A DNA stretch of 64,000 nucleotides from Aphrocallistes beatrix (lineage: Eukaryota > Porifera > Hexactinellida > Sceptrulophora > Aphrocallistidae): positions 5,952,523-6,016,522 of the forward strand of contig OY725489.1 of NCBI GenBank assembly GCA_963281255.1, given 5' to 3'. Of the stretch, positions 47,919 to 59,685 are shown piece after piece (the stretch's first letter is position 1; each line of letters begins with the position of its first letter). Position numbers and translations under genes: made by a program. The notes below the pieces were generated by a model. It was not told the DNA's origin and did no database searches. It saw nothing but the letters and a program-made list of their open reading frames with translations.

Positions 47919-49259
47919 CAGTCTGTTACATTATTATTTAGAATTGGAATTTATAGTGCGAGTCAATATAATCTCAATATTTTTGGGCTAAAATGATTAT
48001 TTTGAAAAGTAAACTAGTGTTCGTTAATACTTTATCGGATATCCATTGTTATCTATTGCCTTTTGACATCTTCTCGTCATGGATTCCCAGTAAGGACGCA
48101 AAAATCCCGGCTCAATTCGGTTCCAAGTTTCTTCTAATTTTTGTTTCAACTCTGGGATTGTCCTGGGACCTAGTTTAATGAGCTCCTGTTTTACCCATCC
48201 GAACAGATTTTCTATAGGGTTAAGGTCTGGACGGGAAGGCCAAGGAATCTGATTTGGCACATGTTGGGTGAGCCAAGCTTTGACTTTACGAGAGGTATGT
48301 TTAGGATCATTATCCATGACCAATCGCCACTGATCTTCATGATATACATGTGCCTGAGTAAGTAAATGACCCTCCATTATTTGTAAGAACATGTCACTGT
48401 TCATATTCTCAGTGAATATGCATAATGGGAAGGTGCCCATGGAAGAAAATCCTGCCCAAACATGAATCTTCGGTACATGTTTGGTGGTTGGAGCAAATCT
48501 TTTTTGTCCGATTTTGTCCACATCATTATTCTGCCTCTCGATAGCCAGATTGACATCTCATCAAGGAATATTGTTTGTGCCCATTGTTTTTTAGGATATT
48601 TATACTTTAGCCCATGAAATCCGGTAGATTCGATTTTTTTCGCTGAGCATAGGAGTTTTAACAGGATAACGCTTAGTGTAGGACTGATCTTTTAAAACTC
48701 GCCGTACTGTCTGGTAAGATGCCTTATGAGGGACACGACTCGCAAGTGTTCGCAAAGATATATATGGTTTACATCGTACCTGGTGTATAACAGAATGTTT
48801 GATAGCCGATCGTAGAGTATTGGGTCTTCCTGCTACTTTTTGGTGGGATAGTGCTATGCCAGTATCCAAGCGGCCTTTTATGTTGTAAACGGTAGCGAGA
48901 GAAATTCCGATATTTTTGGAAATTTCTTTGGGAGAGAGTTGACCAGACTGTAATAATGTCTTCACAACTTCCCGTCTTTCACGTTGATTCATTATATTAA
49001 CTACCAATCGAAAAAAAGGGGGAAATATATCAATTAAAGTAAAAGAACACTAAATAATTCAAATAAATACGTCATACCTAGAGATCAAAATATGTTAATT
49101 GCAGAAAAAGAATTAAACAATGATGATATTTTTAAATTTTGATCTAAACATGTCTAACTTTTAAATCAATCAATCAGAATCAAGACATTTCCTGTATAAT
49201 CAGAAAAATAGGGGTTTATAATAATAGAGTGCTATTCTAAATAAATATGTAACAGACTG
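47919..49259 (-). mobile_element. Tc1-like element, near complete
   Basis: 1,341 bp with ~28-bp inverted ends starting CAGTCTGTTACAT. TA flanks at 47,917-47,918 and 49,260-49,261. The matching position in unit copy 2 (about 57,690) is empty. It encodes one transposase on the minus strand. Confidence 0.93.
48024..48992 (-). pseudogene. Tc1-like transposase, frameshifted
   Basis: The transposase cuts and joins the element ends at TA. ATG at 48,992. The N-terminal helix-turn-helix region has QSGQLSPKEISKNIGIS, a typical paired-like DNA-binding start, then a second basic DNA-binding region. The first catalytic Asp is in FLDEMSIWL (about 48,550), the second in MDNDPKHTS (about 48,310), the Glu in PDLNPIENLF (about 48,210). 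There are 33 residues between the last two because WPSRPDLNP lacks one residue of the usual WPSQSPDLNP. Two frame breaks, near 48,600 and 48,525, separate the N-terminal frame, a short middle piece and the C-terminal frame. Probably inactive. Confidence 0.88.
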
Positions 49260-49302
49260 TATATCAATTGAGAGATATCCGATGTCAAATGAAGTTTCTT
49301 AA

Positions 49303-50492
49303 GGTTGGTCTTTCCTATGGGAATTTTGTTTTTTATCAAAAATCAACAAAAAGACCTTTTTAACCATTTTTAGATACCTAAAGGAGTTCTAAACGTTAAT
49401 TTCGATTTTTAATTTTTCAAAGCCAATATTTTTCCACTTAGAGCCACTTGAACCACCTGGTGTCGCCCAAAGAAGGACACATTTTTGTCTCATATCAATA
49501 ACTTCTTTAAACAATGTCAGATCATAATTTAGATGCTAAATTCATGGTCAGCATTAAATTTCCATCAATTTGATATATATTGGACACATTCAGATAAATA
49601 TTTTGACTGCGGGTCCCTAGCAACGACCAGGAATGTGAAAAAATTCCTGACCGTTGCTATGCACGGACATCCAAAAGATTCTCTAACTATGGTCAATATA
49701 TATATCAAAATGCTGGAAATTCAATGAGGGACACGAATTGAGGATTCAAATAATGATTTGACATGGTTAAAAAAAGTCATTGATCTGGGATTCCGGCGGA
49801 TACTATTGAATGTGGCTATTTTGGGGGGCCCAGCCATCAATGACCACTTATTCACACTTTTGATGGTAGAGCTTTTTCATATACCATGTTTTGAAGTTTA
49901 GTACTGCTATAAGTTGTCGAATATGGATATTTGTATTCTATTGATTATTCTAAAGCAGTTATATACAGATGGATATTGAGGGGAATATATAAATATTTTT
50001 TGAAACCTATTTTCTGGGACTTTTTTTTCAGCAGTTATAAAGTTGATAACTTTTTGAAAATTCAACTTAGGGGCGAAAACTCAACGGTTTCAGATAGATC
50101 TCGAAGAGTAGAACATAATGAACAGACAGAATTTGATATTAGGAATAAAAAGAGAATTATGAAAAAAATAGTTTCAAAATTACTAAAAATAAACTTCCTG
50201 GGATGTTTTGGTGTGAATTTTTAACAATATTCAAAATTTCAAAAATCTGTCTGTTCATTAGTTAGATCATCGATTTATGAATGAATTTGAAAAGTTTCTA
50301 AAGGATTGTGAGCATATTGTGTTCGATATTTTCCTTGTAAAATGCTCAAATTTTTTTGATTTTTTTATCTGTTGCATTATTTCAATTATTAATGCAGTTT
50401 TGCAGATAACTCTGCGATTCATATCTGCACTGAAAAAATTAAATGATTCGGTTGAAAAAGTCAAAAGTTAGCTATTATAGGAAAGGCCAACC
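49303..50492 (-). mobile_element. TTAA-target foldback-like element, inverted copy
   Basis: Ends GGTTGGTCTTTCCTATGGG and TATTATAGGAAAGGCCAACC, with TTAA at 49,299-49,302 and 50,493-50,496. Unit copy 2 reads GGTATCTTAAGAAACTTCC at 57,649, the empty site with one TTAA. 1,190 bp, no transposase. Confidence 0.9.
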
Positions 50493-50756
50493 TTAAGATA
50501 CCAAATAGTTGAATTCGAGGAAAGTTGAAATATTTATACCTATAGCAACGGAGATTTTGAATTTTAAAAAATACATCGAGTTCAAATAATGGTGTCACTG
50601 ATGTTAGACGCTCATTTTAACTATATTGATATACCCGAGTTTACATATATCACAGTTTATGATAATATTTGAGCACAAACCATTTTTCCATTCATACGTA
50701 ATACAATGGATGTACACGGAAGCGTTAATAGCTACGGTGACCAGATCTCATGATCA

Positions 50757-50945
50757 GTTATATGCTTCATTATCCTCTTGCTTCATTATCCACATATGCC
50801 TCACTATCCTCATGCCTTATTATCCTCATATGCCTCATTATCCTCATGCCTCATTATCCTTATGTGCTTCATTATCCTCATGACTCATTATCCTCATATG
50901 CCTCATTATCCTCATGTCTCATTATCCTCATGTCTCATCCTCAAT
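50757..50945 (+). repeat. Minisatellite TCATTATCCTCATATGCC
   Basis: Tandem 14-18-bp units of CATTATCCTCATGCC and variants. Related sequence resumes at 54,299-54,372 on the far side of the Harbinger element, so the element landed inside the array. Confidence 0.88.
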
Positions 50946-50958
50946 TTTTTATACCTTA

Positions 50959-51190
50959 AGGCCCCCATACACGATGCAACTTTGTTGCATGCAAATGTTG
51001 CACGCAACAAAGTTGCATCGTGTATGTTAAAATTTCATGCAACAAAGGTTGCATGCAACATTGTTGCAAGCAACAATGTTGCATCGTGTATGGTAGTATT
51101 TTGCATGCAACAAATGTTGCATGAAACAAAGTTGCATCGTGTATGTCGAGTATTGCATGCAACAATGTTGCATGCAACATTCTGCATCAA
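50959..51190. repeat. Left subterminal repeats of the Harbinger element
   Basis: GTTGCATCGTGTATG recurs three times, with its inverse CATACACGATGCAAC at the very end. Between them GTTGCATGCAAC-type palindromes repeat. These are candidate binding sites for the MADF protein or the transposase. Confidence 0.85.
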
Positions 51191-51488
51191 AAGTATATTA
51201 ATTATTACGATAACAATAACGATAAGCATATCAAAAATACGATCAAGTCATTAATGTAGACAATAGGAAGTCATCTTTATTGAATGGGTCATTCAACAAT
51301 CAATACACACTTACAAATTAACAAATTATCACAGGATTGTGCAAAATAGTAATGCTTTTTGAGACACGTATCCAGATGTAGATACGTGGTACCGTATAAT
51401 ACATATAAATAGCTGAATATAAATAAATATAAGTCTACATTTAATCGTTTTTGTGGAGGAAATTAATTCTGTTAATAAAGGTAATATT

Positions 51489-53319
51489 ATGGCAAAACCT
51501 TTTTATTGGAGCGATGATAAACTAGGAACCCTGATAGATATGTACCAGGAGAGAATTTATCTTTATAATACAAAACATAAAGATTACTTCAATAGAGATA
51601 TTAGGAATAAGGCCTTCAGTGAAATCGCAAAAGAACATGGGACTACAGGTAATTAGTTAAAAAGATTATTCGTTTTTTCCAAATATTTTACTCTAAATGA
51701 AATTGATTTCTACAATTAGAAATGGAGATTAAGAACAAACTAAGAGGTTTGCGAGCACAATTCACACGGGAAAAACATAAAATGGGAAAAGTGAGGACTG
51801 GAACAGGAGCAGACGAAATTATTGGCTCAAAATGGAGTTTGTTTAATCGACTCCAATTTCTTGAAGAACACATTCTCCCGAAAACAACTATTTCAAATCT
51901 GGATGTAAGTAATAAACCTATAAAGTATAATTAGGGTAAATAATCGCTAATAAGATAGTATAGTTTTAATATAGAGAGTACTAATAACATTTTCTAATGA
52001 AGCATCAATTAATTAAACAACAGACCACTGCCATGGTACCTCCCCATCCTTAGAGCTAAAGTATGCACTCAATATATTTCTATTGTCTTTGGCACTTTTA
52101 GTATGCATATTACCTGACTGATTTTTTAATGGGGCAAAACCTGTTGCAATTGGTCCTTGATGCCAGTTTCCCTGTTCAAATATGTGTGTTATAGGGTTTT
52201 CTGTATCGACAGATCCTGGTGGCATGTAAATGGGACACGCTTCCTTCCTTGAACGCAGGAAATTATGTAGGGAACAACAGGCGAAAGTTATGATTTCCAC
52301 CTTTTCCGGAATGAGATTAATAGGTGTCATAAATATTCGGAAACGATTCGAAAGAATACCAAAAGCGTTTTCAACTACTCGTCGCGCTCGACTTAGCCTG
52401 TAATTAAAAATTCTTCTTTCCAATGTCAACCCTCTTTGACTGTAGGGTTTGAGAATATACTCTTTCAAGGGAAAAGCTTCATCAGCAACGATGAAATAAG
52501 GAAAATTTATTTCCGTGAAAGGGAGAATGTCCATTTTGGGCATATTTAAGCTGTTTTCTTCGAGTGCACGAAATAAATTTGAATTTTTAAAAACACCACC
52601 ATCTGAAATTCTTCCATTACACCCGACATCTATATAGGTAAAATTGTAGTTGGCATCTACGATTGCTAAGAGAACAATACTAAACCTCTGCTTGTAGTTA
52701 AAATAATAAGAGCCAGTGTTTGAAGGTGGTTGTATCATTATGTGTTTTCCATCCATTGCTCCAAGACAGTTGTGGATATTCCACTTCTCCTGAAAAGCTT
52801 GTGCAACTTTTTTCCATTCTGCTTCTGTTTTTGGAACCTGTTGAAAAGAATAATAAACACCATATTTTGTTATAGGAAAACTTTCGTGGTGATGAACAAA
52901 GTGAGATAGATGAAGATGACATTGAAGAAACTATGTCTATGACTTCAGCAAATAGTAGTAACCTTGCGAAACGCCTTGCTCAAAATAAACCAAAACTAAA
53001 ACAAAAGAAGCGACAGAATGAAGAGGATGATGTGATTAAAAAGGCTATACTTTGTTTAGATAAGGTAACGAATGAAGAGCAAGAAGATGGTTTAGCAATA
53101 TTTGGAAGACATATAGCTTCTGAACTTAGAGAAATTCCACACCCCCATTTGCAGAGGTGGGCCAAGCTTCAAATTCAACAAGTCATTTTCACTGCTCAAG
53201 ATTCTAATGCAGATCAATCAAGTTATCTTCCCCAGCATAGCCGCACTTGCCAACCGAGGATGGAAGATAATTATGACTATGACTCACAGTTTATTGAACC
53301 AAGCAATCGATCGTTCTAG
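51489..53319 (+). CDS. MADF/BESS DNA-binding partner of the Harbinger transposase
   Basis: Three exons: 51,489-51,648, 51,720-51,904 and 52,876-53,319, with GT..AG introns and phases 1 and 0, giving a 262-residue protein. Exons 1-2 form a MADF (Myb/SANT-like) DNA-binding domain: WSDDKLGTLIDMYQ at the start, then KLRGLRAQFTREKHK. Exon 3 is acidic, then basic (KPKLKQKKRQNEE), and ends in a BESS-like region (GLAIFGRHIASELREIP, then HLQRWAKLQIQQ) used for protein-protein contacts. In PIF/Harbinger elements the second gene encodes such a protein, which binds the element ends and helps bring the nuclease to DNA. The gene is divergent in sense from the transposase, and the two interlock: transposase exon 3 lies wholly within its second intron. 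Confidence 0.85.
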
Positions 53320-53974
53320 AGTTATCCTTATACTAATTGTTATTCCTACCCATATCTTTCTATAGAATAGTGTGATACAGTGATTTGTACCTTAGCATAG
53401 TAGCAATAGAGATATAAATGAATATCACTACTAGTCATACAATTGATATATTGACCTTCAAATATTCGCCTTTTAACACATCAGCAATTGCACAGCATGT
53501 CTCTGGGATAATTTTGCCGAGGGTCTGAGCTGCTACTCGATACAAAAATTTAAGGCTCTCATAGGTTTCACCTAATTTAGGAAATAAAGCATAGGTAAAT
53601 AAGAGATTTGACAAAATATTATGTATGAAAATAAGTAATTAAAACTTACCAGTTGCCAAAAAACGTAGGGTGATTGCAATCCTTTCACCAGGACTAATTG
53701 ATTCCCTCATTACAGTGTTTTGCCTTTGTATTATTGGGGCGACCATATTGTGCAATAATTCGAAGGTAGAAGAATCCATCCTTACAAAATTTCTGTAACC
53801 TGAAACATCAATCGTAGATAATTCTTTCATCAATTGATGATATGCACCTTGTGCATTACGTTTTTTGAGCCATTCTTTCATCCATATTCTCCGTTTTCCT
53901 CTGCTTGCTTTTCTTGATTGCTTTCTCAAAAGGGCGAGGGCAATGACAGATACGACGATACGTTTTTTTACCAT
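52013..53974 (-). CDS. PIF/Harbinger (HARBI1-like) transposase
   Basis: Three exons on the minus strand: 53,974-53,650, 53,571-53,456 and 52,837-52,013. Splice phases (1, then 0) join in frame and give about 421 residues. Exon 1 starts with a basic stretch and ends in RITLRFLATG-like sequence typical of this family (here RIAITLRFLATG). Exon 2 continues ETYESLKFLYRV. Exon 3 opens VPKTEAEWKKV and carries the DDE_Tnp_4 nuclease: Asp in AMDGKH (52,755), Asp in VADEAFPL (about 52,490) and Glu in VVENAFGIL (about 52,370). No stop or frame break was seen, so it may be active. The second intron uses a weak donor (GTCAAT). That intron contains exon 3 of the MADF gene on the other strand. Confidence 0.92.
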
Positions 53975-54069
53975 TATGTAAAAATGCAGAATAAATTTGA
54001 TGTAATTAGTTCAATTTAAACAAAAGATTCCACAAATAGGTATATAGAATCAAAATTATTAAATAAGCA

Positions 54070-54295
54070 CAAAATTCAGGCAACAATATTGCATGAAACT
54101 ATGCTCTACGGAAAATTGTTGCAAGCAACTTGTTGCATCGTGTGAGTTAAATGTTGCATGCAAATGTTGCATGCAACAATGCTCCTCGAAAATTGTTGCA
54201 AGCAACATGTTGCATCGTGTGTGTTGAAAGGTTGCATGCAACATTGTTGCGTGCAACATTTGCATGCAACAAAGTTGCATCGTGTATGGTGGGCT
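54070..54295. repeat. Right subterminal repeats of the Harbinger element
   Basis: Contains GTTGCATCGTGTGAG, GTTGCATCGTGTGTG and GTTGCATCGTGTATG plus repeated AATTGTTGCAAGCAAC and GTTGCATGCAAC palindromes. The terminal ~50 bp mirror the left end. The repeated words run in the same direction at both ends, in addition to the inverted termini. Confidence 0.85.
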
Positions 54296-54298
54296 TTA

Positions 54299-54731
54299 TA
54301 CATTATTATCCTCATTTTTATATATTGTACGCTATTATCTACCTACTACCTCACTATCCTCATGATCAGTTATTTTAAGAATTTAGTCTTCCACTTTATT
54401 CAGGGAACCGAAAAAAGCAGCTCTTTTGCGGGTGAGTTATGTCACGAAGCGACTTAGAAAGCCAAGCCAGCTAATTTGATATTATCTATATACTACATAT
54501 AATTCTAATGCAAAAATGATCTACGTATTGTACTGAAATTCTTTTGTCCTAGATTTTGGCATCTAGACTCATAAGATATTTGTTATATACAGTTTTATTG
54601 AGCATTTCATTTGAAGAATAAATTTAGCAGATAATTATGCAATAAAACAGAATATTTTTAAAGATATTAGATAAACAATGGTGAATTCATTAGGTGTTGA
54701 AGAAGGGACAGTAAGATGAGCTGAAACTTCA
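54299..54731. other. Minisatellite relic and AT-rich gap
   Basis: 54,299-54,372 continues the TTATCCTCAT minisatellite. The rest to 54,731 shows no gene. Confidence 0.5.
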
Positions 54732-57102
54732 TCAACAGTCTGGACAAAACCATTCATTGTCTCCTGATACGTCTTGCATTTCTATCCCAAGGTACAATAA
54801 ATGATAATATAGTTGGCATCCTGAACATTGGACCCAATAAATTTCATCTCCCTCTATCGTAAACCCGAGACCCATTCCAACTATTCCATTCCCTTCTGTC
54901 CCAAGGCAGATTGCGCAAAAGTCATACTCCTCTGTAGCAGGGTGAGAAGTGGAAGGCTTCGAGGTAGACGGCTGGGTGAGAGGAACTGCAGTACTTTCTT
55001 CTTGTGAAGAGAAAGAACTTTCAGATCTAGTAACCTGTACAGCAGAATAACCACCAGGCTTGTATCCAGGACCGAATTTTTGGAGTTTAGCGGTTGCTTC
55101 TTTTCAAAGCGCTTAGTCTGATCTTTGTAAATGGTGAGGCTCTTCTTCACCCTTAGCCTATCTTGATCAATAAAGGCATTTATCAGTGCAGGCGTACTTT
55201 CAATACCCAGAGCAGTGAAGAGTCTCTGCACCCCTCCATATCCTTCGTTGAAGCAAATGACTGCAAGTGCTGATCCAAGTCTCATTGTCTCGTACTTAAT
55301 CGCGTCAGTCTTGCGCACCATACAGTAAAGAATGTTGTGCAGAGATTCGTTTTGGTTGGAGGTGTAGCCACTAGACACGCGTTCCAAAAATTCCGGAGAA
55401 TCGTATCTGAAGTCTTGGAAGACTGAGAGGATTTGGTTGAGAGCAGCTGGTGAGAGATAACTGGGATGATGAGGCGTGTCTCGATTATGAAATTTTGCGA
55501 GTTGGTACTGACGCCATGTATTTGAAGTTGTGGGACAAAGTCGGTGGAATTCCTCTGCATTCTTGTCGTTGGCCGCTAAATGTAGAGGGATGGCCTTTAT
55601 CGCTTTTGTGATCTTCTCAGTATCTCCTTCATTGCGTTGTATAGCAAGACGGTAATAACTTGCTATTTGACCACATATAGCAGGTGAGAGATGTTTGATT
55701 TCTCTTGATGTCTCAGATTACCATGACTCCCTTGTACCAGATTGTGTAATGAGTTTTCCGCGATATTTGGGACCAACGACTTTCTCAATTTCCTTTGAAG
55801 AAATTCCCCTCTTGGTCAATTTCCTCACATCTGCAGCTTTGTCTCCTCTCATTTGCTCCATTTCCCTCTCGTGTTTCTTTATCAGATTCGCCTTCAATCG
55901 CTTACAAACGTGGGCCAAACATTCAAATGGTTGAATATCTCCCACTCCTGCAAAATCACCGTAGAGATCGGCTTGTTTCAGAGCCTCGTGCGTTTTCGTA
56001 TCTCCATCGCATCTCAGGCCGCTGAAAATAATTTCCCTATCCAGAGTTTGCTTCACTACATACGGGGCGATAGCTGACTCGAGTTGTACGGAGGAGAGGT
56101 GTGCGCATTCAGCTGGACATGTTGCTTTGTGTTTTTCATTCCAAATATCGAATTCAGATTGTGTCATTTCCCCATGGCGTAGTTTATTTTGGGACTCGGT
56201 GCATAGGGGGCAGCTGTTGCAGGCGATCCCATATGAAATAACTTGGTTTGTTTCTGTTGAGATAGCAGCTGCGAAACAATATCGACTGTGTCCTCCACCA
56301 GCTTTACCACCTCGTTGCTGATAACTTCCATCGTAGGATGCAATTGTTTGGAAATGTGATTGGGAAGGGTCAATTTTCATCAGTGTTCGTAGATTGTCGC
56401 GAGCATTGTTCTTACTCCTCTTATCGATTTCCTCCGCTGCCACGGCGAGTGACTTCACAGCGTGATTGAAGACTTTACTATTACAAGATGGAAGAAGACC
56501 CAAAGTGGCGTTGTATAACTTCATGCCCATCCCCACAAGTCGTCCCCCCCGAGGATTGAAGAGTAGATGAGGTTGTTGCGCTTTGGTATTGTCTGTTCTC
56601 CTATTTGGATCTTTGAGTTAAACTTTCCGCTGACATACCAGAAAGTTTTAGAAGAATAGCAACCTTCACATCGCATCAAGAGATACATCGCAGACCCGGC
56701 TCTAATAGATCCATTATTATGTAGTATCAATTTCCCAATTTGACAGCACCTACACAAGGCTATTTCTGCGAGGGCTTCTTGGAGGACTGATGTGGTTATG
56801 AGCAAGTTTCCCTCCAGATTCGAAACAGTTTGCATTCTGGTATTGTCTTCATCTATCGCGAAAGGAATTTGTTTTAGTTTAGCTTCTGACTTTAGGTGTG
56901 GGAATTTTACTTTGCGAGCTGAAGGAGTTGTCACATCCTTGATTTCTGGTGCAGATTGTGATACATCATTTGATTTGGTCCGACTATCGGTTGATTTAGT
57001 ATACCTATTCGCATAAAACGTTCGCCGCTTTCCAGAAAATGCGATAGGGCGCCGTTTACGTAATTCAATATCAATATAAAGAAAGTTTTTGTAGCAATTC
57101 AT
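54732..57102 (-). pseudogene. Second Mutator-like transposase with PHD-type finger, decayed
   Basis: Same architecture as 37,779-40,146 but clearly diverged. Starts at ATG 57,102. N-terminal zinc-like module (CRCCQIG and CEGC, about 56,660-56,760), then the transposase with Asp in SYDGSYQQRG (56,325), Asp in CDGDTKTHEA (about 56,000) and Glu in NQNESLHNIL (about 55,345). The C-terminal finger (54,735-54,890) has CAICLG, CSGCQLYYH and CPDC. The reading frame is broken at least near 56,610 (one indel after SGKFNS), near 55,715, and between about 55,080 and 54,880. It cannot make a whole protein. The shared transposase-plus-PHD layout suggests the fusion is old and general to this family. Confidence 0.8.
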
Positions 57103-57127
57103 CTGCTATATTTAGAAACCATGTTAT

Positions 57128-57333
57128 CAGGGTTTCATCCAGCTTTCCGAAGTCATACGTCTAAATGGGCGCCATCATTTTTCTACGTGCCTAGATTCTG
57201 CATTTTTTATATATGTTTAATGCCACGCGGCTAAGTAGGCGTATGCCGCGCGCCTAAATCATTCGCCTAATTATGATCCATGGGATCAAATACGCGCCTC
57301 TAGGCGCGCCCAGTACGCCTGGATGAAAGCCTG
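57128..57333. mobile_element. hAT-type MITE, GC-rich
   Basis: Ends CAGGGTTTCATCCAG and GGATGAAAGCCTG, with 8-bp flanks CATGTTAT and CATGTTCT. 206 bp. The interior has GCCGCGCGCC and GGCGCGCC palindromic patches. Confidence 0.82.
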
Positions 57334-58494
57334 CATGTTCTAAAATACGAAACTGTTGGATTATCGTTGTATGTTTTATACAAGCACAATTTTAGAAGGA
57401 ATGATAACGAATTTCCATAACTTAACGCTTCCGTATACATCCATTGTATTACGTATGAATGAAAAAGTGGTTTGTGCTCAATTATTATCATCAACTGTGA
57501 TATATGTCAACTCGGGTATATCAATATAGTTAAAATGAGCGTCTAACATCAGTGACACCATTATTTGAACTCGATGTATTTTTTAAAATTCAAAATCTCC
57601 GTTGCTATAGGTATTAATATTTCAACTTTCCTCGAATTCAACTATTTGGTATCTTAAGAAACTTCCTTTGACATCGGATATCTCTTTATTGATATATATA
57701 TATCCTTAATTTCGACCGAGCGTTTTTCGTTAAAAAGTGCAAATTTTTACATTGCCATGTGATTTACTGAATTTATTCAAAATTTAGTATCTTTTTTGAC
57801 TTTTTTTAGACGTATTCATCTAAAACTTTGAAGAGGGTAATCAATTTGAAAATCTGTACGGTAATATTTAAAGCATTAGGCTTAGAGCTTATATTATGGT
57901 AACATAAAGCTTATAGAATGAACAAATTTTGAGAACGAAATCATAAAAGTTTGTGAGGATTGTCATTTTAACTATAAGTGAAGACCGCATACAACACTAA
58001 GTCATTTATCCATGGTTCAAACAATATTAAATTTATATTCACAATCTAAATTCATTATGATCAATTTTGGAATTAATTGAAATATATATATATATATATA
58101 TTGCGGTTCAATAATCAATACATGTTATTAGATCTGAAAATTTCAAACTTTTCAACTGATTATTCTGCACGAAAAAGTCAGAATTGTGAAAAATAAACAT
58201 GTAAGCATTTACTACAAATTTTTCGGACTATTACATTCTGATCCATGGTACAATTAAAATCAGTAAAAAGTGAAAACAAACTTCTAATGCGAATATTGTT
58301 ATCCATAGTTTAAGGTATGGTTCCATTGAGTTCAGACACCAAAGACGAAAATGTTGAAAGACCACGAGATTGAGACGTCATTGCCACGTCTATATAATTA
58401 GAAATTTCAGTTTTGCACACTCAGCCAATTTAGGTCATTGAAGGCTGAGAATAAAACAATAGTAGGTGTAAATCAACATGCCCAGAAGCATATA

Positions 58495-59256
58495 CAGTTT
58501 GTTCCATAATTATTGTTGCACTCGAGACTATCACTAAATCCCTTCAAATTCCAACATGACATAAGATTTGGAAGTAATAATGCATTAATCTTATTACCAG
58601 AACGGTATTGTTCAATAATTGATACTATACCCATTATTTTATATGACTAACTTGCATCTGCACTTCATTGACTTGTAATATGGTTCTAAGAATTCCGGAG
58701 TTATAGATTTCCATAGTTCGAGCAGCTCCGACTTAAGTTCCTCTAAAGTTCGTAAACGATTCCTCGATAAATTCTGTTTTAGCTAGGCGAATAAGTTCTC
58801 AATAGGATTGATATCTGGACTTTGACTGGGCCAATCCATCATATGTTTCTTCATATTTTGACACATCCATGTCTTCGTCACACGAGATGTGTGTTTGTGG
58901 TCATTATCTTGAATGAGAATCCAACAATCCCTATGGAATGCTCTCTCCTGATCGAGTAAATGCCATTTCAGTATTTCAACAAAGAATTGACCATCCAAGT
59001 TTCGTGTGAAAACACACAAAGGAAAGGTGCCCATCGATGAGAAAGCAGCACAAATATGCAGTTTGGGAGAATATTTCACCGTCGGAATAATGGAAGTTTT
59101 CTTACCCTTTGTCCACATTCGTAACTTTCCATTTCGTAGCCAAAAAGAAGCCTCATCGCTGAAAACAGCACGATACCAGTGTTTATTCATATTTTGTTTA
59201 GCCCATTCCATCCTAAAGAGTTTTTTCAGATAGCATGGGGACACGCTTGGCAATAG
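58495..59256 (-). mobile_element. Tc1-like element remnant, transposase N-terminus lost
   Basis: The left end CAGTTTGTTCCATAATT sits after a TA. In unit copy 1 the site at 33,231 reads CATATACTACC, the empty state. The minus strand encodes the C-terminal two-thirds of a transposase (59,210 to 58,660): FSDEASFWL, QDNDHKHTS and SPDINPIEN, with 35 residues between the last Asp and Glu. A TAG follows at 58,780. At 59,258 a second, directly oriented terminus (CAGTTTGTTCGGAAATTATT) begins, so two elements or rearranged halves abut here. About 115 bp beyond it have no match in copy 1. Confidence 0.78.
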
Positions 59257-59452
59257 GCTTACAGTTTGTTCGGAAATTATTGGGACTAGACTTTAACTTA
59301 ATGAAGTATCAAACCTGTACTTGGAAAGAGTATTATAATTTCAGTATAACTTCATGTATGTATTTTCTTACTATATTTGGAACTTAATAGTAGAAATGTA
59401 AATAATCATCCGTAATTTCCTGATCGGTTCCACCAAGTTTGGTTACAGAGGT

Positions 59453-59685
59453 CAGGGCTGTATCAACCCATTTTGAGTTGGGAAAATCATATCAATGAGT
59501 TGATTATAGCCGTCATATGAAAATGAATTGTTGAAACCAGTTCATTTAGTACAAAACTACAAATGCATCATTCCAAAATGAGTGGGCTGTAGACAACTCA
59601 TTTTTTGAAAGAGTTGAATGAATTGTGGTCAAGGAATTTCCATGAAAAATGACTTGTTTTTGCCAACTAAGTTGATACAGCCCTG
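59453..59685. mobile_element. hAT-type MITE, unit copy 2
   Basis: Same element as 33,747-33,972, more diverged. Ends CAGGGCTGTATCAACCC and TTGATACAGCCCTG. Confidence 0.85.

Larger units (their letters stand above)
45339..50730 (-). repeat. Unit copy 3 (inverted)
   Basis: In minus orientation it runs from about 50,730 to 45,339, matching 57,421-60,600. Three insertions break it: the TTAA element at 49,303-50,492, the Tc1-like element at 47,919-49,259 and the truncated TTAA element at its end. The part at 46,690-46,810 differs from copy 1 by local insertion. Confidence 0.82.
50959..54295. mobile_element. PIF/Harbinger transposon, apparently intact
   Basis: 3,337 bp. Terminal inverted repeats AGGCCCCCATACACGATG and CATCGTGTATGGTGGGCT, flanked by the 3-bp duplication TTA (50,956-50,958 and 54,296-54,298), as expected for this superfamily. 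It carries two genes, a HARBI1-like nuclease and a MADF/BESS protein, both with open frames and consistent splice phases. Long subterminal repeats lie at both ends. Confidence 0.95.

Noticed and set aside
50959..54295. Clustered short repeats at the Harbinger ends as a CRISPR-like array
   Set aside because: The spacing is irregular, they sit only at transposon ends, and the genome is eukaryotic.
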